Position numbers and translations under genes: made by a program. A model generated the notes under the pieces. That model did not search any database. It was not told the origin of the DNA and saw nothing but the letters and a program-made list of their open reading frames with translations. 64,000 nucleotides of DNA from Hygrocybe punicea (taxonomy: Eukaryota > Basidiomycota > Agaricomycetes > Agaricales > Hygrophoraceae), in contig OY744465.1 in assembly GCA_963556145.1 (NCBI GenBank), positions 1,798,001 through 1,862,000 of the forward strand. Direction: 5' to 3'. Positions 1-10,693 of this stretch are shown here, one piece after another; within the stretch, counting starts at the first letter, position 1; every line of letters begins with the position of its first letter.

Positions 1-217
1 CTATCAGTGTGATGGTGCCAGCTTCCTTGAGGTCTCGAAGCATGTGCATAACCTCTTCATACATGTAGCAGTACTTATCTACATTAATTCCTTCGTTGAG
101 AGATAAGAACAGGCATATGAGCAGGATCATGTCCTGCCTCAGATTTTTGGATGTCCAATCAAGAATGCGGCACATATAATTGAGCCTGACAAGGAGAGCA
201 TTAGTTTGTTTAATCAT
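1..217 (-). CDS. Open frame running off the left edge, unidentified
   Basis: The minus strand reads open from an ATG at 217 through 72 codons to the window edge, and is also open upstream of that ATG for about 17 codons. The composition (mixed charged and aliphatic residues, NKYCYMYEE-like helical character) looks like a real protein. I do not recognise the family. It could be the 3' part of a transposon gene like its neighbour at 884-2142, or an exon of something else. No splice site or domain was identified. Confidence 0.3.
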   Translation of the reverse strand, partial: MIKQTNALLVRLNYMCRILDWTSKNLRQDMILLICLFLSLNEGINVDKYCYMYEEVMHMLRDLKEAGTITLI

Positions 218-225
218 GTGGGCAA

Positions 226-883
226 CCAGTACAGGTACCACCCCCTCCCCAAAATTGTTATATGTCACATCATGCTCAGGGTAAGTTGTTATCAAAATAC
301 CAAATTGTTAAGGTCATGCCGTCACACCTAATTGTTACAATTAGGGAACCTTCAGTAATCCTTGACGATATGGTGATGCTAGAACTGATAAGTTGTAACC
401 AGTTACATAATGTAGCCCCAGGTGCACCTAGTCGAAACGACATTCTCTGTTGATGCAGGATTGCAAGTACCAGTGCCATCAGGAAAATGTGGAGGGAGTG
501 CAGGCTCCTACCAAGCCATAGTTGAAGAGGGTGAGAGGCTTCATCATCAGCAAAAGGTCACAACCAATGGAAGCTCAGATGACATCAGCCTGGCTGCTAG
601 GTGCTGGTATGGTCAGCTATGACAGCACAAGACTGGGAGGACATTTACAACATGATGCCCAAAAGGTCAGACATAACAAGACAGCATCAGGATGGCGGGG
701 GGTGATGGAAGGCCAGGTAAGGAGCTGCCTGGCCCATAGAAGGACTGCAAGGGTACACCTGATGTTGGATACCAATTATCATACTCATGTCAGGCTGGCG
801 TCACATTGTATGTTGAGGGAATGCAATACAATTTTCATGTCCAACACAATAGTACACGACACAATGGAATAGAAGAAATATAG
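226..883. other. No gene recognised; contains a stray transposon-end motif
   Basis: The overlapping short frames here show no recognisable protein. Positions 503-536 carry GGCTCCTACCAAGCC followed by a GAGGGTGAG stretch. This closely resembles the outer terminal repeat of the element at 39154-47349 and the motif at 58808-58842 on the other strand, so this interval probably holds a degraded transposon end. Confidence 0.35.
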
Positions 884-2142
884 TCACAATGGAGCATATC
901 CCTCGGCGTCATACATATCCTCCATGTCAAGATCTTCCCCATCCTCCAGGCCCAAATCTTGAACACCATCAGATTTATCTTTCTTGTCCTCCTCATCACT
1001 CCCATCTTCCTCTTCAGCAGACACATAACCATAATCAACCTCTTTGTTCTTGTCACCTTCTTCCGCTGGCACATCCAGGTCATCTTCATTCTCGGATAGA
1101 TGAACATTCTCTTCATTTGCTTGTGGTTTGCATGCTCGGGCTACTTGATGACCAATTCCTCCCCCACAATAATGCATGAACATATCGCGATCCACAAACC
1201 TAGTCCCCATAATTAGTATAGCTTCAGTATAGAATAGAATAGGGTGACTTACATGCCAATGTAGTAATACACCCAATCTTCATCATTCTGATTTGCATAA
1301 TGTCCAATTGATTTTCCTAACAAGTCCTCTGTCCTGCCAAATGTGAATGCCAGAATAAGATGGACACCTCATAGTACCTCCTTTGGATCTAGGAATCCAA
1401 ATGTGTTGGGGTCTGCTGAATCCAGGAATCCAATCCTATGTAATTGTCATGTTGCAAAACCACCCAGGGCACTTAGATTGTGACCAAACCAATGGACCCA
1501 TAAAAATTCCATGTGTTGGGTTTCTTTTGAGTTTGATTTAGGACCGGTGTGACAGACATTGATGTAGAAAATGCCAATGACACATGCATACCAATAAGGA
1601 TGAGGGTAATTTTCATCTTCATCTTCATGTGCAACAACCATCACATCAGGGTGCATTTGAGGGTTGATAGAGTCCTGGGTGCAGTGCATGTCATATGTAG
1701 TATAGTTGATACAGAGCACTTTATGATGATACATTCGGTTGCTGATGAAGCAGATCTGGTCACGGTCATTTTCTGTGAATGTATGTTCGTCTCCATCATA
1801 TGGAATGCCTGTAAGACAGGCTAGAAGATGATCCTTCAATAGTGGCATGAAGTTCTGTAGTGGAATTCATGTTAGAACAACATTAGATTACAGTCCATGC
1901 ATCCACCTTGAGAGCTGGATCATTTTGATTCTTTGTGAGAAATCGAGTGATGTCATCATGGTAGCGTTGTGAATCTGAAATATGGTGATGGACTCTGGTG
2001 ATGTATAGGGAAGGTGTTTGTTGTCAGTAAATTGAAGTGATATGTTTGCCTGTTTATTTTCTGATCGCTTCAGCACAGACTTTTCAGCACTGGCTGCAGC
2101 AATCTTGGCATCTTCTCCTTTCTTCATTGCATGCAACAGCAC
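884..2142 (-). pseudogene. C-terminal part of a basidiomycete transposon-type protein, decayed
   Basis: The minus strand keeps the C-terminal signature of a large repeated mushroom protein family that I remember as transposon-associated: YDGDEHTF, then NYTTYDMHCTQDSINP, then HPYWYACVIGIF, then FLWVHWFG, then GFLDPKEV. A clean intron (donor GTAAGT, acceptor CTAG, near 1190-1235) joins this to FVDRDMFMHYCGGGIGH and a long acidic tail ending EGYAPL at 884. In-frame TGA codons near 1448 and 1370 stand where the family has arginine, so CGA to TGA is likely. Related minus-strand coding seems to continue upstream to about 3810 but is interrupted by the hAT element at 2312-3678. The family is uncertain (Plavaka-like is my best guess). 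It is a relic and not a working gene. Confidence 0.6.
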
Positions 2143-2311
2143 TTCACATCAGGTATGCTTTGCGATTTGAAGGCCAAACTTGGCATTCTTGTTTGTTCAA
2201 GGATAGAATCATTTGACCCACCGGTGTTCCAATTTGCTCTGAGGAATCATTCAGTGCAGTGAATCAAGGTTAAAACAAAAATGCGTACCACTTGGGTATT
2301 GTAGTTGTCCA

Positions 2312-3678
2312 TAGTGCTGCCAAAGTTCGGTTCAGAACCAATCTGAACCTGGTTCGAACTCCGAACCGAACTGGAAGTTCGGTTCAGTCCAGCACCTTGG
2401 GCTGAACTGAACCCCAGGTCCAGTTCAGGGTTCAGGTAACCCCTGGGGTTGTCTAAACAGTTCACAAGTGGTTCAGAACCACTGAACTGATGTCCACAGG
2501 TATGTATTTTTCGCTCCAAGTGAAAGTTTTACTCATATGCTGATTCGGCAAATTTCCATTTTAGTCAGTGAACTTTATTCTCAGCCACCAACAACCACCA
2601 TTCTGAAAATCAAGCGTTCGAGGCAAATAGGTAAGTTTTATCTTCCTTATCATTTGTTTCTCATTTACTAATACTTTTTTAGGCACTTCTACCAACCACC
2701 AAGTCAGCAGCCACCAACACAATGATGACAACGACGCACAATGCAAACACCAGCAGTGGCAGTGGCGGCGGCACCACCACCATAGCGGCATGTTGCCATC
2801 AACAAACCACCCCCAAACGAGAGAAAGGGAGCAGCAGGGTTGGTGCACCCAACCCCACTGCCAACCATAAGTGTTTATTTACTAATAAGTAACAACTAAC
2901 ACTACCAACCCCACCAGCCCAATGACACCCACACCCACACCCACACCCATGCTAACACCAACACCAATGCCCACACCCACGCCAACGCCAATCCAACACC
3001 ACACCAATCCAATGCAAATGCCAATCCAACACCATGCCAATCCAATGCCAATGCCAACACCAATGCCAACTTCCATGGCAACAGCAATGGCAATGGCAAT
3101 GGCAATGGCAACGGCAATGCAATGACAACAACTCGGATAATAGATCATGATGGAAGCCAGGGGAGCAGTGGCAGCCACCCTCACTGCACTAGGTAAGCTC
3201 CAATTTAATTTGATTTATGCTCTAGTTCTAACTACTCAGAAAACAATGACCAGTGAAGTTGCGGGATCACCACCAGGGTCTAGGTCCCCACCCCCAGCGA
3301 ACACCTCACGAACACGCAGCCTGGCATCAATTGACATTGGGGCTATGTTCACGAGGTTACAGGGAGGTGGGTGCCTCGCCAGTGCCAAGTGATACCCATT
3401 AGTAAACCCACAAAAACCCATACCAGCATGTTTATAATAATATATTGAGTTTCTGGGATAGTTGGAATATATAGAATAATAAATTGTGAATGTGTGATAA
3501 TACTAAAATTGAATGTCTGAACCATTCATGAACTCGGTTCGGGCCCTGAAAAAAAAACTGAATGGTTCAGGGCGGTTCAGGTTCAGTTCACATGAAATCC
3601 TGAACTGAACCCAGAGTTCAGTTCAGGGTTCAGCCAAAATGGGTCTGAACTGGATTGAACTGAACTTTGGTAGCACTA
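2312..3678. mobile_element. Non-autonomous hAT-type element with 8-bp target duplication
   Basis: The left end starts TAGTGCTGCCAAAGTTCGG and the right end is its reverse complement with small changes (TAGTGCTACCAAAGTTCAG). The element is flanked by a perfect 8-bp direct repeat GTTGTCCA at 2304-2311 and 3679-3686. TAGTG-type termini and 8-bp duplications are hallmarks of hAT elements. Both subterminal regions are filled with GGTTCAG/CTGAACC motifs, as expected for transposase binding. No transposase is present. The middle (about 2690-3400) is simple-sequence DNA rich in CAACAC, CACCCA and CAATGG repeats, so the frames there are not credible genes. The element sits inside the minus-strand relic described at 884-2142. 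Confidence 0.8.
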
Positions 3679-3814
3679 GTTGTCCATTGTGCCACACCAA
3701 CAAATGGCTTTTGCATAGTCTCCAAGCGATGTTTTCCTCGAGGTGTCTGTCACATGACCACTAATCTTTGGGGAGGAAGTTTGCATGGTCGATAACATAG
3801 TTTAATCACTCATC

Positions 3815-4453
3815 ATGACAATGCCCCAGTTTTTTCCCCCAAAAGCAAATCCTCCTCACACTCTAACAGGCCCTAATGCCTCAAAGGCATGTGAACCATT
3901 GCTGAAAGTGGGAGCAGGCCATTCTCAACCCAGTAAGCCAACACCAAGAATTTGCATTGATTCCAATTCTGAAAATTCACAGAGTGACAAGGAGAATATG
4001 TATGTGAATTATATATAGATTTTTCTGGCTGACCAAGCACTGTATTACCTTGGGTTATGAGAACAGGTCTGAGGAGGAAGACAGTGGGATGGATGATGAC
4101 GACGAGATGAGTGATAAAGGTAAAAAACTTGGCCATGACAACAGGAATGAAGGACGAGCCCTCCAACCTGAGAGTTGTAAATGAAAACGTTGCAACAAGG
4201 AAATGTGCTATGCCCTGTCAAATTTGAGGACAAAGAAGAGACCGAAGTAAGTGAGCACTTGGCCAGTGGACTGACAGCTAACATTTCATGTTTCAGCTTT
4301 AGAATTGTCAGTTTTTTACACCCATATAAGGATTCAGCATGGTTTATTCTGTGTGCTGTCGGCCCCTTCTCCAACATCATGCAAGCCTTTCAAAATTTGG
4401 TTAAGGCTGGACAAGAATACTGAAACTGAGCCAGACGAAGAGCTCAATGACAT
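3815..4453 (+). pseudogene. DUF6698-like gene, 5' half (exons 1-4)
   Basis: Four exons splice in phase: 3815-3999, 4067-4119, 4145-4246 and 4297-4453. They give a low-complexity, acidic N-terminus (EPDEELND at its end) that leads into the DUF6698-like core found 21.8 kb away at 26325. The exon 4 donor is GTATGT at 4454. The matching acceptor lies beyond the large insertion at 4500-26314, and exon 5 continues in the correct phase. One in-frame TGA in exon 3 (about 4227) stands where CGA would restore arginine. The family call rests on the 3' half. It is a repeated mushroom gene family of unknown function, here doubly disabled by nonsense and insertion. Confidence 0.6.
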
Positions 4454-4515
4454 GTATGTAACTATCTGTCTTATTTTTACTGCATATATGCATCACGATT
4501 AGTGTTGCCGTGACT

Positions 4516-5150
4516 ACAACTAGCAGTCGACTTGAAGTTGTAGTCATAGCCGATATTAGCCGAGTCGACCTCCAACTCGACTACAACTATCCGATCAACT
4601 TGACTTTGACTATGCCAATCTGGCAAGCCGTAGTCGAGCTGACTTAGCCGACTGTAGTCGGTATTACGAGTCCCTATAAGGGAATCGTTCTATATGGTGG
4701 ATTTTTCAACTCAGGGTCAGACTCTAATTTGCCAAGCCGTGGGAACAATTGTTGCAAACTGTGGGAACAATTTTGAAGCCCTGTGAATAAATTTGAAACC
4801 GTGTAACTGCTGACTTTGTAACTGTGAGAATTTGTTGTCTCAAATGAGCAAGAACAATAAGGTCACCAGATCAAAGGTGCCAAGTTGGGAAAGTGTAGTC
4901 CACTGCTAAGTCGACTTCATGACAATAATCGTATTCTTTGTTGGTGTAATGTGCATTATGACATATGGATGAGTTGAAAACCTGTCTGAACAGTACTGAG
5001 AGTTCTGTATTGTCCAACTAGTATCCCTGCTGTATTCTGAGGAATTGCCAGTGCAATATAGACTGAATGAACCAGATATGATATCTTTGTTTACAGATAC
5101 ATATAACAGCTATGTACATTGGAATCACAAGGAACAGGTTTAACACTGGT
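4516..5150. other. Subterminal GACTA-rich DNA and unassigned sequence
   Basis: Positions 4516-4680 are dense in GACTACAAC, GTCGACT and TAGTCG motifs in both orientations, matching the other end of the same block at 26160-26300. From 4690 to 5150 I see no coding frame or repeat that I can support. Confidence 0.5.
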
Positions 5151-5588
5151 TTAACCGGCGGGTTCATCATTTTTCGGCACAAAGTGTTTTGCAGATGTCC
5201 CTACCTGAATCCGGGGCATTGCAATTGCACAAATAATAGCAGAAATAAAAGTCTGGACAGTTGTTGGATGTGCATTATGTGCCATATTTGACATCCCATA
5301 TTGAAGCAGAGAAAGTGCAAGCAGAGCTATCAACATTGAGAAACTATGGAGTTCACACATTGGTACCCCAGATGCTGTTTCAATGTATTCATTGAATGGG
5401 CTCATAAGGGTGAGGTGTATAATTTGTTGATGTTTCATCAAAGGACACGAAAATAGTACAATAAATGCAGTCAACTGCATAATGATTCGAGATCCAGACA
5501 CAAGGACAAGGAACATAATTAGTTCAAGAGAAGCTCCAATCATGCCAGAACAAAATAATATGATTGGAAAGCAATTATTAAATAGCAA
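5151..5588 (-). CDS. Hydrophobic open frame, unidentified
   Basis: This is a 145-codon minus-strand frame with at least three hydrophobic stretches that could span membranes. A plausible splice donor follows AIAMPRIQ near 5203, so the last 15 or so codons may be intronic. I do not recognise it. It could be an exon of a membrane protein fragment or an accidental frame in AT-rich DNA. There is no upstream promoter or companion exon that I can support. Confidence 0.2.
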   Translation of the reverse strand: MLFNNCFPIILFCSGMIGASLELIMFLVLVSGSRIIMQLTAFIVLFSCPLMKHQQIIHLTLMSPFNEYIETASGVPMCELHSFSMLIALLALSLLQYGMSNMAHNAHPTTVQTFISAIICAIAMPRIQVGTSAKHFVPKNDEPAG

Positions 5589-6081
5589 AGCATCATATTT
5601 ATGGCAGGATGGGAAGAAGTGAAGGTTGGGCCAAGATACAATCCAATGGTATCAATGCAGGAACATAGCAACATAGGCTTCTCAGTACAGCAGTGAATTT
5701 CGTCATCAATTTAGATATAAAGGAGTAAATATGCTTGTTGTACCTGCAGATTTCGTCCAGTTAATATGACATGTCTTTGAACAAAAGGTTATGCATCACA
5801 TATGCGAAGTAAAGGTAGTTTGATTGAATTTGTACAATGAATTGTAATTCAGTTTCATGGACCACAAACCGAACATATTGGACATGTTCGGTGTGTTCGG
5901 TCAATGTGTTCGGTCAATATGTTCAGGTTACTATTGTCATATGTGATCAGTACACATTGAACATTGGATATAGTTAGCTATCCAGTGGTGATACAAAGAG
6001 AATATGCAAACATTAAATCTGGATTATAGGTAGATAATGGATTTTCAATAGCTCATTCTCATCTTTTCAGCAAAAAGGCAC

Positions 6082-6556
6082 ATTGAGAAATTTGGACTTG
6101 GTAGAATTTTGGGTGCTGTGTTTTGTATCTCATGAAATACTGCTTGGATCAAGATGGTTATACAGTTTATGATTCTGGTTGTATTTCGAGCCTAGTGACA
6201 GACAAACATAGTACAGATGCAATGACGGCTCAAAGGACAAAAATAGAGAAGAATATGGTATATGTACTTCTAGGCCTTGAAAAGATGAACAACCTTCTCC
6301 CTCCAGTCTTCTTCATATGAGCTCTTTCGATGTCATAATTTGACAGTATCATTTTGGGCGTCAAAAAGTACTGGTCTACCTTTTATTTCATCAACAACTC
6401 ACTATATCCTAAATATTGTTCAAATGTAATTACAGGCGTAGATAGTCCTCAAGACATAGTACAACTTTCCCTGTATAACCATCTTAATCCAAATAGTATT
6501 TCATGAGATACAAAACACAGCACCCAAAATTCTACCAAGTCCAAATTTCTCAATTG
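6082..6556. repeat. Foldback (MITE-like) element
   Basis: Positions 6083-6165 and 6472-6555 are near-perfect inverted repeats of about 83 nt, separated by about 300 nt. The arm contains GACTTGGTAGAATTTTGGGT and TATCTCATGAAATACTG. A diverged version of the same arm (GACTTGACAGAATTTTATGT) lies just inside both ends of the 27099-36620 palindrome, so the two belong to one repeat family. The short frame at 6123-6320 lies within it and is not credible as a gene. No clear target duplication was found. Confidence 0.65.
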
Positions 6557-6659
6557 ATTCAAAAAGGTGCAGTTGCTGCCATCAGATAGCAAAACATCTG
6601 TAACATATCAACGGGTTGAGTACACATACAATATTATACATTAGCATCGGTCTATATTC

Positions 6660-8116
6660 ATATTATAGAAGCGTCGCCTTGTTTCCACAACACCCTCTGC
6701 ATCATTACCCTCTTCCACATACCCAACATGCCGTTTGATGGCTATTCTGGGCTGTGTAGTTGGTGTAGGCAAAGCTGTCTTGTTGCGAATCATAGTTGCT
6801 TCCTGAGAATATACATCAGTATTCGTTTAATTCTTGATGTATTAAAGTGTTACCTCTGTGAAGTCACTGTCTACCAGTGCCAATGACCGTAGATTCAGAA
6901 TCATCTTGAATTTATCCTTCTTTACTGGAACTGCCAATATTGTAAACTGAACCTCCACTATATCACCGATTCTAAAGCAAGTTGGGTTTGTTGGAATGAA
7001 GCTAATAAATATTTCCATCAGTAGGGATGTGATCCCAATTCATCGTCACTCACCAATGTCGATTTCTATCAGACTTCAACTTGTAATAAAGTACGCAATT
7101 GTCCTGGCCATGAAAGTAGTGGGAATTCGCAAGTGAGGTTAATATGCCTTTTGGATCAATGACATACTCGAATGGAATGTGAGAGGAAGTGTTGTCATGT
7201 CGGCGATCAGTGAAATATCGGGTTCCTATTGCGAGTGCCATGTAATCCATGTATGTAGAAGGCGTAAAAGCTTGCATTGCTTTGTCAGGAAATTGACAAG
7301 CCAGTTTCTGGTGCAGAATCCGAAGGTTATCGATATAGGATTAAAAGCCCGTTGTATCAAGGCCAGTTACGACTATGCTTTGACGTATGAAGGGCGTTCG
7401 GCGTTCTGGTTGACTATTGCAGTGATTCATCAGAATGGTATTCAAGGAATTGATACGAATTTAGCACATACCTGGTTGTTATGGGTGGAAGATCTTTCGC
7501 CACCAAAATCGCTTGCAAACTTAATACCAATTCTTGATGTTCGGATTCATCATTGGTTGGAAGTGTAAACTTCCAGCAATTTGGAGAGTCAACATGCACA
7601 ATATTGACATTTGCAATCTGGCAATGCGGTCAATATGATATACCTTTTCAAATCCAATGACTTACGTTTGTGGCCTTCGCAAGCTGACTTTCATCATCGT
7701 CTAAGCGTGCAGATATGATTTCCTGCAGATGTTCAGCTGTCAATTTGGTGTCAAATACTAGCCAGTATATATATGGTGGATATTGCTAACATGCACCCTT
7801 GAAGTTGTAATAGTTGTCCATCACATACAAAGCAGTGGTGAGATGTATATTGCGTGGCACAATTTCGTCCACTTCATGGATTATATCTTCCGCCATCACC
7901 GATCATATCCATATTGGCTTTTGATGTCCATGTGATGATAGCTTTCAGGATCCGTTTTGCTTTTGTTTTTGTATTGCATTCTTCAATATTGAAGTTTGCG
8001 TCATTTTGCATAATACGGATCCTTTCCATGTCTTTCAAATGCACCACATAATGTTGGTTGTCAGCTGTCTGGTTTGGATATGGTATAGTCAAGCATGTAC
8101 TCCAGCTTTTCCGCAT
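6660..8116 (-). pseudogene. C-terminal exons of a repeated basidiomycete protein, decayed
   Basis: Minus-strand segments in order resemble one repeated mushroom protein that I have seen but cannot name: ADNQHYVVHLKDMERIRIMQ (about 8050), then a CWKFTLPTNDESEHQELV segment (about 7580), then FTPSTYMDYMALAIGTRYF and HIPFEYVIDPKGIL (7265-7130), then FRIGDIVEVQFTILAVPV and a final exon after a GTAACA donor and CAG acceptor near 6860-6810. An in-frame TAA stands just before SYIDNLRILHQKL near 7345. Spacing and splice sites suggest at least five exons. The function is unknown. It is probably a transposon-borne or dispersed family relic within the 21.8-kb block. Confidence 0.5.
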
Positions 8117-8558
8117 TAATTCTGCATCACAGTATATGTGTGCACAGCATTAAAATTAGCCCCTATCCATTATGCATCAATATCTGTTAGTATACCCCAT
8201 GTTTCTTAATTTGGCATTATGCATTTTTGTTTTATGAATACCCCTTTTTGTTTAGTCTCCATTCCTAACTTTAATTGAATTTGTCAACAATTCATGAAAT
8301 CTACCAGTATAAACTTGTGGCGAATATCATGTGGACAGTCATCCATTTTTCATGCATACCTTTGTGCTTTGCATGGAGTACATGGCCCAAGAAGCCTCGT
8401 TTGGTATATGAGCATGTGCCAATGGTGGATCCTCTGATGTTATTGTTGAAGTTTTGGATTCACCGATTCATCTTAAATTCATAGCTTATTGTTTTTGAGT
8501 GATTTAAAGCGTGAGTGGAGATGATATCCACTATTCCATCAACTTTTACCGCTCTCCA
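8117..8558. other. Intergenic, nothing recognised
   Basis: AT-rich spacer that should contain the promoter of the gene starting at 8559 and possibly upstream exons of the minus-strand relic that ends at 6660. The frame at 8275-8484 shows no recognisable protein. Confidence 0.3.
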
Positions 8559-10606
8559 ATGCCTCCCAAGAAGTCCACCGCCACGAAATCAAACTCGAAA
8601 GCAAAATCCAAGGCCACCATGTATGCATCCCTATTTTACTCGGTATAACTGAAGTTTCTATTGCATGCACTAAAGACGGCCTTCTGCAACAATCGAGAAG
8701 CGGAAGAAGGTCATCAAGACTTGGGCTGATGATGATATGTATGTGTCATCGTTTTAATCGTTATCTATTTTTGACCAATGGACTGTGTGGCTTTGTCCGA
8801 TGCTAATGATGATGCCGTCAGTATTCAAAGCACTGGCAGTGTAATGGCACCGTCAATGCTCACAAGGTATCTATAATCACATATCATTGTTATCCAATAT
8901 GAGTTAACAAATATCAATATCCTCCTAGGCATTCCGTCAAGTTTCGCAACGTTAAAGACGTGTTAGTGTTTCAATATCAAATATATCCACCATGATATCA
9001 ATCTGTTACAGTGGAAAGAAACGTCAAATGTCATCTCCCAATGTCACCGACAATGACGACAATGTGTAAATATTTTTCATAGGTATTGTCTCATCATTGA
9101 CAGGTTATCTATAGTAAAACGCCTTCCCCCGCCAAAAAATTGAAAGCTGCATCTAATCAATCACGAGACAGTGAGGAAGAGGAGGAAGAGGAAGAGGAAG
9201 AGGATTACGGTTCTAAGTGAGTTGTTCGGTTATCATAGACATATCCATTTGTTCAAACAAATCGTTTGACTGTTTAGGCATCGTCGCAAAGTAGCCTTGA
9301 TGAAGAACCCCGATAAGCCAATTTCGTGTGTATTTTACGTGCCGATATGAATATTCTCATTCATTAATTGTAACAGCGTTTCTAATACTCCATCCAAGAA
9401 GTCGAAGTCCACGAAGGCCATCATGCTCGATGATACCGACGATGATAAAGGCTCCAGTGGCGATGAAGGAGATCTGACCTATGCACTGACGCAGATCACC
9501 AGGTGTGTTGGATCTTATTACACTGTGGTGTTTGATGTAGATGTCGTGAATCTAGCTTACCATCTCCGAACGTTGATGAGTCCGATATTGGCACGAGGGA
9601 TCCTCAACTTGTTGACACCTACCAAGACTGTGTCAATATCAAGTATGCAATTGCATTTATACCCTTGTCATTTACTCATAACCATTCAGGGCAGCAGCAA
9701 TGGTATCCTGGTCCAGTGCAATTGGGAATGGCAACCCACAGTTCAGTGATATCATCACTGACATCTACAAGATCAACAGAAAGTACGTTATTTGAACAGC
9801 AATTTGAGGTCAATTTGGTCGATTCATTGGATATAATATAGGTTATTGGTTTCCGCCATTACATTTGATAGATCTGGGAGGTACTCTAATCTCTCTCGTG
9901 ATAACCCTGCCCATATCTCCACTGGTGCATTTGGTCGCAACTTCTTTCATGCAGTCGGAGGTGGAATGCCGACGATCTTTACATCGGTCATCATAGTGGA
10001 GTCCTGCTTTCTCGATGAGCCCAAGATTGGTGGCAATACAAAGCCAGTCAAGGTTATACAGGGTGCACTACTTCAAGGGGAATGGGAGCGATATGTCGGT
10101 GCTATTGGAATGGTGATTTGCGAGTCCGAATTTCGGGCCCAACTGTATAAGGACTATGTGTCCTTCTCAACGACCACAGCAAGTGGAATGGATACATCTC
10201 CCAGTTTGTGCATTAATCATTTTTAGTTGTAATTCCTAATCGATTTTCATAGAGGCATCGACATCCAAAAATGTACAACTTAGTCCATTCACTCGTCGAC
10301 CCACTCCATCTTATCATAAGGCCGCTCTATCATTTTACGATATTGGTAAGCATCCGGTCGTCTAATATAAATTGATATCTTAAGTATGTGTTGTCAGTGC
10401 CCATCTATGATGCACGCAAAGTCAAAGCGGACTTCACGTCCACTCTCATATCGCTCCAGCAACTACCCATCTTCCCGCACAATATCCCTGCAGGATCCTG
10501 TGTCGTTGTTGGACACACCATCAATACATTCAAGCGTGTAGATGACATGATGAAGAGCATTTCACTCAATGTGCAATGGGTCATGGTCTTGGGAGTGCCG
10601 AAATGA
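8559..10606 (+). CDS. Intact 13-exon gene, 458 aa, unknown function
   Basis: I could splice one unbroken frame: 8559-8620, 8676-8738, 8822-8866, 8929-8961, 9012-9065, 9115-9216, 9278-9325, 9377-9502, 9556-9642, 9690-9782, 9842-10203, 10253-10345 and 10398-10606. All donors are GT, and acceptors are AG (one AAAG). The start MPPKKSTATKSNSKAK is lysine-rich and likely nuclear. An acidic run follows (residues about 100-115), then a compact C-terminal half containing RNFFHAVGGGMPTIF and ending SLNVQWVMVLGVPK. I recall similar C-termini in uncharacterised mushroom proteins but cannot give a function. It converges on the next gene with an 87-nt gap. The intact frame is notable because it lies inside decayed transposon DNA. 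Confidence 0.8.
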
Positions 10607-10693
10607 TTGCTCCACTTAGCATCATTTATATTTGTATCTTATGTCTGTTTTGTGAAATAAACGCGAACCGATCCATTGACTGTACAGATAATA

